Shown one piece after another: positions 25,975 to 34,372 of a stretch of DNA of 64,000 nucleotides. Position numbers and translations under genes: made by a program. The stretch lies in assembly GCA_016716235.1 (NCBI GenBank), contig JADJWS010000007.1, positions 1 to 64,000 of the forward strand, read 5' to 3'. Source of the stretch: Candidatus Defluviilinea gracilis. Lineage in GTDB: Bacteria > Chloroflexota > Anaerolineae > Anaerolineales > Villigracilaceae. The notes under the pieces were generated by a model. That model ran no database searches, was not told the DNA's origin, and saw only the letters and a list, made by a program, of their open reading frames with translations. Position 1 is the stretch's first letter, and every line of letters starts with the position of its first letter.

Positions 25975-26084
25975 ATAACATAACAACAACTTGATCTTGG
26001 CGTTCTGTTTGCAAGTGTAAATCGATTTTGTTATTGGCGAGTCAAAGTTCGAGTTTTTTCTACATCTCAAGCCTTTGTCAGCCC

Positions 26085-26238
26085 GCCCAAAATTGGCTAA
26101 CGCACCCCCGTTACCTAATACTTCCTCAACCGCCACCAGCCGCGCTCGTTCTTACACGACTACTCCCCTCGCTTACAAATTTTCTCTCAGCCACGCGAGC
26201 GCGTCGTGTTTTTGTTCGCGCGCAGTTGCACTGCGAGC
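26085..26238 (-). pseudogene. Remnant of a VapC-type PIN gene 3' end with its downstream repeat, cut by IS1182
   Basis: On the minus strand the last residues HDALAWLRENL, followed by a stop, are identical to the C-terminus of the intact PIN protein at 29096-29536 (GDALAWLRENL). The sequence beyond that stop (26100-26170) also matches 29010-29095, including CTAACGCA...CCGTTACC and ATACTTCCTCAACC. So a second, related toxin locus existed here and was interrupted by the IS1182 element starting at 26239. Positions 25975-26084 hold nothing recognisable. Confidence 0.7.
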
Positions 26239-26293
26239 GGGGTTGTCTAAAAAGGGGAAGAACAAGTTGAGAAAACGGCGTAAACGGAGCAAG

Positions 26294-26330
26294 AGACAAA
26301 AAAACTGGCGGTCATTGGATCGCCAGTTTT
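26294..26330 (-). terminator. Rho-independent terminator of the IS1182 transposase
   Basis: CGCCAGTTTT and AAAACTGGCG form a perfect ten-base stem around the transposase stop codon; read on the minus strand it ends in a run of seven T. Confidence 0.8.
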
Positions 26331-27872
26331 CGTAAATTGTGCGCCATGCACACCAGACCCCACTCCACATCCACTTTTTCAACCCTGGAGCATGAACCTT
26401 CGGAAGCCCATGTTCTGTTTCACGTCCCCGAAGACCGTTTCGGGTTCAATGCTTCGTAATTTACGCAGGCCATACCCTGCTCGGAAAGCAGGTTGTCTTT
26501 GGCTTGCTGACGATAGCGGCGGAGTTCAAATCCGACTTGCATTTGGCGATTGCCTTTGGCTTTGGTGCATTTGGGTTTGAGAGGGCAGGCGGCACACTCC
26601 AAACATTCATAAACCCGCCGTTCAGATAAGAAGCCGTTTTTGGATTGGTAGGGTTTGGTTTCGATATAGACCATGCGATGGTGGGCGGGACACACGAACT
26701 GATCCTTGTCCTGATCGTAGGGAAAGCAGGTTGACTTGAAGCGCATCTTCTCAAGCAGTTCGGGTTTGCGCGGCGGGTGTTGCTCCTGGTGGAAGGTGTT
26801 GTATTTGAGGTAGTTCCCCATGCCGTGCTTTTCCAAATAGGCATAGTTTTCTTCGCTGCCGTAGCCTGCGTCGCCAGACACGTTTTTGAATTGTTTGCCC
26901 TGCGGAAACTGCTGTTGTTGCATATGGGGAATGAAGCAACTGGTATCGTCGGCTTGTTGGTGGAGGCTATAGCCCACCACAAACTGTCCTTCGGTTCCTA
27001 TTTGCACGTTATAAGCCGGGCGCGCCAGCGGCTTGCGCGCCGCCCGGTCTTCCTTCATGCGCAGACTGCTGGCCTGCGGGTCGGTTTTCGAATAGCTGTT
27101 GCGTCCCGCCAGAATGCGTTCTTGCTCTTCGTACTTCTCCAAACGCGGCACATCCTCCTGCTCCAATTTCTTCATTGCCTTTTTCTGTTCCGGCGTCAGC
27201 GGCTTTTCCTTCAACTGGGCGTTGATCTCCGCCGCTTTCCGCTTCACCTTCTCGGCCGTCAACTCGCTTTGCTCGCCCAGTTCTCCCAGGTTTTCCTCCC
27301 GTATACTGCATTCTCGCGTTCGTTCACCTGCTCGATTTCATCCAGCAACGCCTGAATTTGCTGTTGTAGTTTCTCCTTGTATTTCTGCGTCTTCTTCGCC
27401 CACACCACTTTGTGCGGGTTGGAGTTGGCGCCCAGCTTGCTCCCATCCACAAAGTAATTCTCCATCTTCACGTAGCCCTCTTCCACCAGAAGCTCCATCA
27501 TCGAAGCGAACACTTTCCGCACCGCTTCCTTCAACGTGTCGCTCCGAAAGTTGTTGATCGTGTGAAAGGCCGGTTGCCCCCGCTGATCCACATGAAGCCA
27601 ATATTCTCCCACAGCGCTTTTTCGATCTTCCGCGACGAATAGATCTTCTGGGTGTAGGCATACACAATCACCTTCAACATCATGCGCGGATGATAACTGC
27701 TCGTCCCGCCCCCTTTGTATTTTGCTAAAAGCGGCTCGATGTCCAGCTCATCCACGACGCGATTGACCACCCGTACCAGATGTTTTTCAGGGATTAATTC
27801 TTCCAAACTCGGCGGCAGCAGACTCAACTGCTCCATTGCGTACGGCTTGAAGGTGAGGTTTCGGTTGTTCAT
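26312..27872 (-). CDS. IS1182-family transposase (DUF772 plus DDE domain), frameshifted
   Basis: N-terminal DUF772 domain: FKPYAMEQLSLLPPSLEELIPEKHLVRVVNRVVDEL, typical of IS1182. The middle and C-terminal parts lie in other frames: MMELLVEEGYVKMENYFVDGSKLGANSN with the first catalytic Asp, then NVQIGTEGQFVVGYSLHQQADDTSCFIPHM with the second Asp region, and the end SIEPETVFGDVKQNMGFRRF with the catalytic Glu, finishing MAHNLRKLAIQ at a TGA (26312-26314). At least four frame changes are needed, mostly at homopolymers. Active or not cannot be judged if these are sequencing errors. Confidence 0.88.
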
Positions 27873-28057
27873 CTCCCTATTGTATTAAACTTTTCCCCAA
27901 CTGAGGAGGGGCTGTCCTCCCCTTTTTAGACAGCCCCCAACAGGGAATTTATATTTTTACGAACCCTTAGGGGGGTTGGAAGGGCTGATCTATCGAAAGT
28001 TCGGTCTATGGGCGGATTTCTAGAGCCGCGCCCGCCTTCTTGCGGATGCGGTCTGCT

Positions 28058-28370
28058 GAACAAGCGGCAACCAAGGTGCGGTTATTCGATCTGGTTGAGT
28101 TCGGGTCGTAGCGCCAACACTTCCGCTTCACTGGCTAATCCAACATCTGCGTGCAAAAGCGCATGCACCGATTCACGCTGCGCTCGAAACGGAAAGTGGA
28201 TGTACAATGGGGCTTGTTCGCTCTGGTTCACAACATCGGCAAGATCCACACCTTTGGGACCCTAATCCGACTCCGCACAGTCGTGGTTTACCGTATTCAA
28301 CACGAATAACCTGTCGATTGTTCCAGCATCCGTCTTGCGTTCTGCCTAAAAATATTGTTTTTCGACAGTC
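28058..28370 (+). pseudogene. Transposase C-terminal remnant with IS right end (IS1182-like)
   Basis: Fragments such as RMHRFTLRSKRKVDVQWGLFALVHNIGKI are readable with frame changes; the V-x-W/Q...HNI-K pattern resembles the end of IS1182 transposases (compare KKVDVEWGLVCMAHNLRK of the intact element). The remnant ends with GTTTTTCGACAGTC at 28357-28370, related to the intact IS1182 end TAGACAGCCC. The same tail occurs at 41176-41350 and, inverted, at 62461-62660. Upstream, 27938-28057 holds no recognisable gene. Confidence 0.65.
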
Positions 28371-28372
28371 TC

Positions 28373-28379
28373 GTTAGGC
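28373..28379 (+). other. GTTAGGC box (integron R'-like) before an AT-rich gene
   Basis: GTTAGGC, a match to GTTRRRY, lies directly after the transposase tail and 43 bp before the NTF2-like gene. Together with the GCCCAAC box behind that gene it gives the outline of an integron gene cassette. Confidence 0.4.
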
Positions 28380-28421
28380 GCCAACGGGAATCAAGGTCCA
28401 GAATATCGAAAGAACTGCATT

Positions 28422-28820
28422 ATGAATGAAGATAACTTCAATAGCCAAGAAGACATGATTCGCCAGTTCGAAGAACGAGAGCGCCAAGCAGTCCTTCAAC
28501 AAGACTTACCCGCACTCAAGCTCTTGTGGTCGGAAGAATTGATCGTCAATAATCCTCAGAATCAAATTTCGACTAACCGAGACGATGTTTTGATACTAGT
28601 CAAACGTGGATTGATCCGCTATGCAGTGTTCGAACGGCGAATTGAGTCTGTCCGGTTTCACACTGACATTGCCATTGTCATGGGTGCTGAGACTGTCGAG
28701 CCAATTGGGGATGCACCGCATGCCGGCGAATTTGTAGAGCGGCGGTTTACTAATATTTGGAGAAGGCAAGATGCCACCTGGCAGATGATTGCGCGACATG
28801 CCAATGTCATCGCCCGCTAA
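28422..28820 (+). CDS. NTF2-like (DUF4440/SnoaL-type) protein
   Basis: 132 residues. The pattern DMIRQFEERERQAVLQQDLPALKLLWSEELIVNNPQNQ followed by a beta-rich half (IESVRFHTDIAIVMGAETVEPIG, RRFTNIWRRQDATWQMIARHANVI) matches the NTF2-like superfamily with a DUF4440-type fold. These domains bind small ligands or act as enzymes; the role here is unknown. It is AT-rich compared with neighbours, stands alone, and is flanked by cassette-like boxes. Confidence 0.8.
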   Translation: MNEDNFNSQEDMIRQFEERERQAVLQQDLPALKLLWSEELIVNNPQNQISTNRDDVLILVKRGLIRYAVFERRIESVRFHTDIAIVMGAETVEPIGDAPHAGEFVERRFTNIWRRQDATWQMIARHANVIAR

Positions 28821-28951
28821 TCTCGTCGAAACGCAGTGTAAGAACATGAGTGATTTTTGTCCGTTGCGAAGTTCACAGGGTCATGCAATAATTATTCACG
28901 TTGGCAGTGGTCTTACTTTTCTGGCTCAGCGCCTGCTAATACATAAAATGC

Positions 28952-28990
28952 GCCCAACAAGACGCGCAGCCGACTGGGGGTACGCACCGC
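28952..28990 (+). other. attC-like left half (GCCCAAC box)
   Basis: GCCCAAC, a match to RYYYAAC, is followed by AAGACGCGCAGCCGAC, which looks like the left arm of many attC sites. The expected right arm ending in GTTGGGC is absent, so at most a half site is left. It lies 132 bp behind the NTF2-like gene. Confidence 0.4.
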
Positions 28991-29009
28991 GGTGAGTCCA
29001 CCCTCCCAC

Positions 29010-29095
29010 CCCAAACCGCTAACGCAAGTCCGTTACCGAATACTTCCTCAACCTCATCACCAGCCGCGTTAACCCGAGCGCGGCTATCACGCCAT
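29010..29095. repeat. Copy of the 3' end of the membrane gene at 29894, placed after the PIN gene
   Basis: On the minus strand this reads GLTRLVMRLRK, the same C-terminal residues as in the gene at 29894-30388. About 50 bp are shared (ACTTCCTCAACCTCATCACC in both). So the VapBC module is bracketed by an imperfect direct repeat. A third copy is at 26130-26170. Confidence 0.7.
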
Positions 29096-29536
29096 TTACA
29101 AATTCTCCCTCAGCCACGCGAGCGCGTCGCCGGGCGTGCCGATCCGCAAGCCTGAGTTCTCCGCCACTTTGGGGTCATCCAAGAAATGTTTGCGGTTATG
29201 TGTAACAAGGAAATCGACCCCGGCTCTCATAGCCACAAGAAGAATCGGCACATCGGCAGGGTCCTTGATCAAATATAAATTCGACCGAGAATCTTTGGGC
29301 AATGGATTGCGAACGATCTTCACTCTGGAGATTTTGATCAGATTTCTTAGGTCATCTAGGCTGCGCGGAGATTTACGCGCTACAACGCGTTCAGACTCAA
29401 CGACAACCAACTCGCTAATGGTTATAACGATATCCCCGAATTCACCTAACAACAATATCGCGCGGGCGGCGCCAGCGCTCGAAATGGCGCCTGCTACCAA
29501 CGCGCTGCTGTCAAGAAATATGTTCGGCTTTGCCAC
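29096..29536 (-). CDS. PIN domain ribonuclease toxin (VapC-like)
   Basis: 146 residues. The PIN acidic residues are in NIFLDSSALVAG (first Asp), a Glu in ELVVVESERVV, and DPADVPILLVAM plus FLVTHNRKHF for the rest of the site. It would cleave RNA with Mg2+. The antitoxin gene lies 17 bp upstream on the same strand. The locus is GC-poorer than the DUF58 cluster beside it, and a truncated relative lies at 26173-26238. Confidence 0.85.
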   Translation of the reverse strand: MAKPNIFLDSSALVAGAISSAGAARAILLLGEFGDIVITISELVVVESERVVARKSPRSLDDLRNLIKISRVKIVRNPLPKDSRSNLYLIKDPADVPILLVAMRAGVDFLVTHNRKHFLDDPKVAENSGLRIGTPGDALAWLRENL

Positions 29537-29553
29537 GAAGGTTTTTCCACTGC

Positions 29554-29823
29554 CTACTTCTCGGCATAGTGTTCCAGATAGTATTGGTGACGCTCTTCGT
29601 CGAGGGCTTCCAACAAGTCATCGAGGCTAACATTATCCTCCTTGAGTTGCTTTGCGATCTTGTCACCCAATTTATTGACTTGCGAAACCGTAGGCTTAAT
29701 AAGAATTGATCCTTCGCCTAAATCAATAATGGTGAACAACTCGCCATCTTCCAACTTGTATTTCTTGCGCAAACTGGCAGGAAGAGTGATCGTCCCTTTT
29801 CCACGCATTTGAACAGTTGTCAT
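29554..29823 (-). CDS. AbrB/MazE-type antitoxin (VapB-like)
   Basis: 89 residues. The swapped-hairpin DNA-binding domain is MTTVQMRGKGTITLPASLRKKYKLEDGELFTIIDLGEGSILIKP, the usual SpoVT/AbrB form. The C-terminal half is acidic and helical and should wrap the toxin. It likely represses its own operon: an inverted repeat TTCCAGAAATTCTGGAA lies in 29844-29866, just upstream of the start, and fits an operator. Confidence 0.88.
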   Translation of the reverse strand: MTTVQMRGKGTITLPASLRKKYKLEDGELFTIIDLGEGSILIKPTVSQVNKLGDKIAKQLKEDNVSLDDLLEALDEERHQYYLEHYAEK

Positions 29824-29843
29824 GGTAAATCTCCAGAAAATCG

Positions 29844-29868
29844 GAATTCCAGAATTTCTGGAATTCTA
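29844..29868. promoter_or_regulatory. Palindromic operator candidate of the VapBC module
   Basis: GGAATTCCAGAATTTCTGGAATTC is an almost perfect palindrome 20-45 bases before the antitoxin start. AbrB-type antitoxins usually repress their own promoter by binding such repeats; the assignment is by position. Confidence 0.55.
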
Positions 29869-29893
29869 CCACGTCTCCCCACCAAGCAAAGGC

Positions 29894-30388
29894 TTAAAAC
29901 TTCCTCAACCTCATCACCAACCTCGTCAACCCGATCGCGGCTAACAGCACCAACCCCACTGCCACTTCAAACGCCAATCTATTGATTCGAATCACCAAAC
30001 TCAACAGCGCGATTCCAAACCCCAGCGCGGCGACGATGCCTGCCCGTGTCAGGTGACGGCGTTCCATGCCCGCGATATCATCCGTTGGGGCGGCGTAACT
30101 GAGGCGGCGGGCAAAATCGGAGAGGTCCCAGCCGAGCAAGCCGCCGAGCGCACCGAGCAACATCCAGAGCGTGGTGAAATTGTGCCACACGCCATACGCC
30201 GCGCCGAGAATTACGATAGCAAACGCCAAAGAGGAAACCCAATACAATTTCCGCCAGTGCGAGAGAATCCAAACGATTCCCAGCAACACAAACCAACGCG
30301 CGGGGTCAGTCATGCCTGCTTGCGAATATCCGTATGCAAGCGAGGCTGTTCCGAGGAGGATGCTCAATATCATTGCCGCAAGTGTCAT
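29894..30388 (-). CDS. Small multi-pass membrane protein of unknown function
   Basis: 164 residues with about five or six membrane helices (AAMILSILLGTASLAYGYSQ, WFVLLGIVWILSHW, VSSLAFAIVILGAAYGVW, TTLWMLLGALGGLLGWDL, then a longer C-terminal pair). No family is recognised with certainty. It lies downstream of the DUF58 gene on the same strand with a hairpin repeat in between. Its last 12 codons are duplicated on the other side of the VapBC module. Confidence 0.7.
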   Translation of the reverse strand: MTLAAMILSILLGTASLAYGYSQAGMTDPARWFVLLGIVWILSHWRKLYWVSSLAFAIVILGAAYGVWHNFTTLWMLLGALGGLLGWDLSDFARRLSYAAPTDDIAGMERRHLTRAGIVAALGFGIALLSLVIRINRLAFEVAVGLVLLAAIGLTRLVMRLRKF

Positions 30389-30409
30389 CGATTTCTCCGT
30401 GTCCCTTAA

Positions 30410-30476
30410 CCACTGAGACGCGGAGACACTGAGAAAAACATTTTTAATTCTCCGCGACTCAGTTTCTCCGTAGTTT
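30410..30476. repeat. Hairpin repeat (CTGAGACGCGGAG type)
   Basis: Arms CCACTGAGACGCGGAGACAC and the inverse TCTCCGCGACTCAGTTTCTC around a short AT-rich centre, in the gap between the DUF58 gene and the small membrane protein gene. Confidence 0.65.
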
Positions 30477-30484
30477 GTTCTTTT

Positions 30485-31771
30485 CTACCTTCCAACAGCG
30501 CGCACCCACGCAGGCGGGCGCGATAATTTTCGCTTCACAACTTGATCGAACGGTTCAGACACGTCCCAATCCAATACTTGAATCCCTGCGCGCTGAATTT
30601 TTTGCAGTAGCAACGCGCGTTCCATGCGGATGACACGGGCGGCGAGTTCCACATGTTTATTCTTCGGCAGGTACGAGAGTTCAAACTTCACCGGGTTCGG
30701 GCAGACGACCAGCGCCTGATACCCCCGCGCGCGCAACTGCACCAATGGACTCAAATCATCCTCGTGCAATGGCGAGACCAGAATGATCTGCGACTCGGGC
30801 GGGAACAAGCGCGTCGGCAAATGCTCGAGACCCGCAAACACATTACTGCCGCCGGGACGCGCATGCGCCAGTGAAAACAAAATCTTCTCGCGTTGAAGTT
30901 TCCCGTAGCCCGGGATCGTCCAACGCAGGAAGGCGGCGTATACCAGCAAGCCCACGCGGTTGCCTTGCGCAAGCAGGGCATCGCTCAACGCCGCCGCCGC
31001 TTGCGCCGAATATTCAAACAACGAATGCCCGCGAGCAAACTCGTTCGTTCGCAAACGCCCATCCAAAATGATGCCCACATCGGCGGCGCGTTCCTGCTGA
31101 AATTCATTGGCGTACAGCGCGTCCGCATCCGCGTGATGCGCGCTTGCCCGCCAGTTGATGGCGCGCGGAGAGTCGCCGGGTTGATACTCGCGGACGCCGA
31201 AGAATTCCGTGCCTGAGCCGCCCACCCGCGCGGGAATTGTCCCAGCGTAGACTCTCGTCCGACGCGGACGAATCGCCACGTGACGGAGACGAATCACCGG
31301 CGGGAAGACGAACAACTCCGCCTGCGCTTCTAATTCGACCGTGCGGCTGGTCACCCGTAGGAAATCGTTGACCTGCGCCCGCACCGAGTCAAACCCGTAG
31401 CCCCCGCGCGGTCCCGCCACGCGATACCTGAACGTGAACGATGAATCTTTCCGCAGGCGAATCAGATGTCCCGTATGCCCGAAACGGAGGGTTAAATCCG
31501 CCGGTAAAAAATCTTCGATCAACACCTCGTCGAGGGATGCGCCGCGATTGACGACCGTCACCGTTACTGTGACTTCCGCGCCGGGCGATGCGCGCTCCGC
31601 GCTGAGATGCCGCGTCGCTTCGAGCTTGATCTCGTTGGGAGAAAATAAAAATCCCGCGAGCAGATAGATCACAAAAGGAATCGCAAGCGCGATGAACTCG
31701 CCGCGCACGGTGGCGATGCCCGCCATCAGCAGACTATAGATGATAAAACCGAGAAGGAGTGAGCGTGACAA
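30485..31771 (-). CDS. DUF58 domain protein
   Basis: 428 residues. Two N-terminal membrane helices are followed by a beta-rich domain (GAEVTVTVTVVNRGASLDEVLIEDFLPADLTLRF). The DUF58 signature REYQPGDSPRAINWRASAHHAD is clear, and a VWA-like part follows (ADVGIILDGRL, with further acidic residues). The family pairs with MoxR AAA ATPases, as here with the gene 85 bp upstream. The open frame begins with TTG at 31771; no ATG occurs before residue 16, so TTG is likely the true start. It is probably part of a MoxR-dependent assembly or metal-insertion complex at the membrane. Confidence 0.9.
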   Translation of the reverse strand: MSRSLLLGFIIYSLLMAGIATVRGEFIALAIPFVIYLLAGFLFSPNEIKLEATRHLSAERASPGAEVTVTVTVVNRGASLDEVLIEDFLPADLTLRFGHTGHLIRLRKDSSFTFRYRVAGPRGGYGFDSVRAQVNDFLRVTSRTVELEAQAELFVFPPVIRLRHVAIRPRRTRVYAGTIPARVGGSGTEFFGVREYQPGDSPRAINWRASAHHADADALYANEFQQERAADVGIILDGRLRTNEFARGHSLFEYSAQAAAALSDALLAQGNRVGLLVYAAFLRWTIPGYGKLQREKILFSLAHARPGGSNVFAGLEHLPTRLFPPESQIILVSPLHEDDLSPLVQLRARGYQALVVCPNPVKFELSYLPKNKHVELAARVIRMERALLLQKIQRAGIQVLDWDVSEPFDQVVKRKLSRPPAWVRAVGR

Positions 31772-31794
31772 GTGACTGCCAGATTGAGTGAGTA

Positions 31795-31855
31795 GAGGAT
31801 TAGATAACTAGAGGACTAGAGGATTAGAAGATTAGAGGATTAGAAGGCTAGAAGA
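31795..31855. repeat. Degenerate tandem repeat of TTAGAGGA/TTAGAAG units
   Basis: The whole gap between MoxR and DUF58 is made of 8-9 bp units such as GAGGATTAGA and AGACTAGAGG. The same kind of sequence (inverse complement TCTAATCCTC) occurs at 36855-36890 inside the CapA-like gene, at 52025-52100 and at 56390-56515. Confidence 0.75.
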
Positions 31856-32809
31856 CTACTTGTTTACCGGCACCGGTGTCTTCTCGAGCGCGTCGCGGAT
31901 TACGTCGTCGCCGACCGAGCGCGACATCCAATATTCGGGTTGGAGGATCACGCGGTGGGTGAGGATGGGCGTGGCGTAACGTTTGATATCGTCGGGGATG
32001 ATAAAGTCGCGCCCATCGAGCGCGGCATTGGCGCGCGCCATTTTGAGAAAAGCCAGCGACCCGCGTGGGCTGGCTCCCACTGCCACGCGGCGGTCGATGC
32101 GTGTGGCATGAACAAGCGTTGCGATATAACTTTCAAGATCGGCGTCCACGTGAACCGACTCGACCGCTTCTCTTAGTTCCAGTACTTGTTTTGCTTTGGC
32201 GATCTCGCGCAACTCCACTTCATCTTGTTTGCGTTCGCGCCGCCGTTGCAAGATCAATTTCTCCTCTTCGAGCGTGGGATGACCCACCGTGAGTTTCAAC
32301 ATGAAGCGATCGAGTTGCGCTTCGGGGAGCGGGAAGGTCCCCTCATATTCGATGGGGTTTTGCGTGGCAAGCACGAGGAACGGCTCCGGCAGGGGCAGGG
32401 ATTCGCCGTCGATGGTCACGTGTCCCTCCTGCATGGCTTCGAGCAACGCGGACTGTGTCTTTGGCGAGGCGCGGTTGATCTCGTCGGCAAGGACGATGTT
32501 GGCGAACACCGGCCCCTTGCGGAGTTCGAATTTATTTTTGACGCGGTTGAAGATGTACCCGCCCGTGATGTCGCCGGGCAGAAGGTCTGGCGTAAATTGG
32601 ATGCGCTTAAAATCCAGCCCAAGCGCTTTGGCGAAACTGCGCGCGATGAGCGTTTTGCCAAGCCCGGGAAAATCTTCGAGAAGCATGTGCCCGCCTGCCA
32701 GCACAGACGCCATCATCATTTCGAGCAGGGCGCGTTTGCCCACCACAGCGCGTTCCACCTCGGCAATAACCTGGTTGCCAATCAGCGATACTTTTTTTAT
32801 GTCTGCCAC
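31856..32809 (-). CDS. MoxR family AAA ATPase
   Basis: 317 residues. Walker A in LEDFPGLGKTLIARSFAKAL, Walker B in FANIVLADEINRASPKTQSALLEAMQEGHVTIDG, sensor 1 in VLATQNPIEYEGTFPLPEAQLDRFML. The C-terminal helical lid contains AVGASPRGSLAFLKMARANAALDGRDFIIPDDIK, typical of MoxR. These ATPases act as chaperones with VWA/DUF58 partners. It lies between a small membrane protein and DUF58 in a four-gene cluster on the minus strand. Confidence 0.94.
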   Translation of the reverse strand: MADIKKVSLIGNQVIAEVERAVVGKRALLEMMMASVLAGGHMLLEDFPGLGKTLIARSFAKALGLDFKRIQFTPDLLPGDITGGYIFNRVKNKFELRKGPVFANIVLADEINRASPKTQSALLEAMQEGHVTIDGESLPLPEPFLVLATQNPIEYEGTFPLPEAQLDRFMLKLTVGHPTLEEEKLILQRRRERKQDEVELREIAKAKQVLELREAVESVHVDADLESYIATLVHATRIDRRVAVGASPRGSLAFLKMARANAALDGRDFIIPDDIKRYATPILTHRVILQPEYWMSRSVGDDVIRDALEKTPVPVNK

Positions 32810-32839
32810 GTTGACTCCACGAGTGAAATGACTGTCGCT

Positions 32840-33442
32840 TTATGTATGCCTATCCATTTGTTGCGATTCAAGAAACTCCACCGCTTCGCTCACATCCAGA
32901 TCGAGCGATGTTTTTTGCGGCAGTGAAAGGGAACCCCATCTCCCGATTGGGAAATCTGCAAACGAACCCTGCAACCCGCGTTCGAGATAGCGCCGCACTT
33001 CATCGGGCGGATCCCAGCCTTCGCCGGTGAGCGGCGCAAACAGAGCGCGCGGTTTGCCATGTTCGCGCATGGAAAGGAGTTGATGCGCCAACTTGCCGAG
33101 GCGGTTTGCCACCACCCACTTGAAGTATGTGCCTTGGGTCGATTTTGCCAATGCCCTGGCGAGACTTTCCACCCCGCCGCGTTCCTCGCGCTGGAGATCG
33201 ATCTGGCTTCCCTTCGGCTTGATCTCCGGTAGGAGGCTGGTTCCCAAAACGAGCAGGGTAACCAGCGCGATGCCGATCCACCACAGCGATTGGTCGACAG
33301 AGCGGTAAAACAACCCCAGCAACCAAAACACATACGCGAGCGGAATCACCACAAGGTGATACACCGCCTCGCGGAACGGAAATGCCAGCAAGGCGGCGAT
33401 GATCGCAATGATACTCAGCGCCGCAAGGTTACGGCGGGTCAT
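32840..33442 (-). CDS. Membrane protein of a MoxR/DUF58 cluster, unknown family
   Basis: 200 residues. Three N-terminal membrane helices (AALSIIAIIAALLAFPF, LVVIPLAYVFWLLGLFY, SLWWIGIALVTLLVLGTSLLP) are followed by a soluble part (EERGGVESLARALAKSTQGTYFKWVVANRLGKLAHQLLS). I do not recognise a defined domain, but proteins with this layout sit in this place in other MoxR/DUF58/DUF4129 clusters of Chloroflexota. Its start overlaps the stop of the DUF4129 gene as ATGA. Confidence 0.8.
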   Translation of the reverse strand: MTRRNLAALSIIAIIAALLAFPFREAVYHLVVIPLAYVFWLLGLFYRSVDQSLWWIGIALVTLLVLGTSLLPEIKPKGSQIDLQREERGGVESLARALAKSTQGTYFKWVVANRLGKLAHQLLSMREHGKPRALFAPLTGEGWDPPDEVRRYLERGLQGSFADFPIGRWGSLSLPQKTSLDLDVSEAVEFLESQQMDRHT

Positions 33443-34323
33443 ACCGGTTCACCGCAATGTTGCAGAATGGAGGTGAGACACGCCACTGCTTCGCTCACCA
33501 TGTTCGGATTCGATCGTTGCCCGCCGTAACGGACCGACTCGAAGAGGCGCGTCAGCGCGCGCACCGCGTCGGAGGGGATGCCTTCCGCTTCCAGGCGCGC
33601 GGCAAATTCACTGGGCGTCATCGAAGCGTTTCGGTTCAGGTTTTTGCGGTGTGAGACGGCATCGCTCATCCGATAGTAGCAGTTGAGGATCACATCCGCC
33701 GATTCTCTGCCGGCGGATAAATCCAGGATCGAGGCGCGGGCGATCTTTGCGATCCGTCCTTTTGCAAGATCGGACGACGGCGCGTTGAGTTCCTTCCAGA
33801 AAGAATACGCTTTCCATGCGATGAAGAGAACCAAAAGGAGAAGCCCGAAACTCAACACGTACGCCCACCACGAAGCAGACTGAGGCGGCGTGAATTCTGG
33901 AGCCGCCGCTCCGGTCGCTGTCTCGCTCGACTCAGCATTCAATGCGGAAAGGTTAAGCCCTAACTGGCTGAGGATGTTTGGGTAGCGTGTGAAGATCATG
34001 GATAACAGCCAGATCGTGAGCGCCGCCCGAATGACGGCATTGAGCAGGCGTTTGCGCATTTCGGGAGAGAGCAGCAAGCCGATCAGCGCGAACAGGATAA
34101 CAAGCAAGATCAAGACGAGCAATTGAGTTTGGAAGGGGACAGCCTGCATGTTGCTGATGGCTTCGATGGCGGCGGCGCGAATACCGTTTGCCGTTCCGGT
34201 GCCGAATTGTTGCCCCGCTCGAAAGTCCATGCCGCCCAGCCCGGAGGCGAGGATCGTCAATGCCGCGAGGGCAACGAACGCCAGGGCGGCGATCAGGATT
34301 TTGTTGGATGACAAGGCGCGCAT
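33439..34323 (-). CDS. DUF4129 domain membrane protein
   Basis: About 294 residues from ATG 34323 (MRALSSNKILIAALAFVALAALTILASGLG); the open frame starts further upstream within the divergent gene, which is not plausible. Helices at 5-25, 60-80, 85-105 and 160-180. The C-terminal DUF4129 has ADVILNCYYRMSDAVSHRKNLNRNASMTPSEFAARL and DAVRALTRLFESVRYGG, the normal signature. It is the first gene of the MoxR/DUF58 cluster and is divergent from the DUF309 gene (49 bp apart). Confidence 0.85.
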   Translation of the reverse strand: MRALSSNKILIAALAFVALAALTILASGLGGMDFRAGQQFGTGTANGIRAAAIEAISNMQAVPFQTQLLVLILLVILFALIGLLLSPEMRKRLLNAVIRAALTIWLLSMIFTRYPNILSQLGLNLSALNAESSETATGAAAPEFTPPQSASWWAYVLSFGLLLLVLFIAWKAYSFWKELNAPSSDLAKGRIAKIARASILDLSAGRESADVILNCYYRMSDAVSHRKNLNRNASMTPSEFAARLEAEGIPSDAVRALTRLFESVRYGGQRSNPNMVSEAVACLTSILQHCGEPV

Positions 34324-34372
34324 AGGGTGAGGGGATTGTACCATCCCGGCTATAATCACCAACACCCTCGCC

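Larger units (their letters stand above)
26239..27937 (-). mobile_element. IS1182-family insertion sequence (about 1.7 kb)
   Basis: Terminal inverted repeats are GGGGTTGTCTAAAAAGGGGA at 26239 and TCCCCTTTTTAGACAGCCCC at 27918-27937, one mismatch apart. Between them lies one transposase gene on the minus strand with a terminator after it. The length is typical for IS1182. No target duplication is obvious. The element interrupts the end of a PIN toxin gene. Confidence 0.9.
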
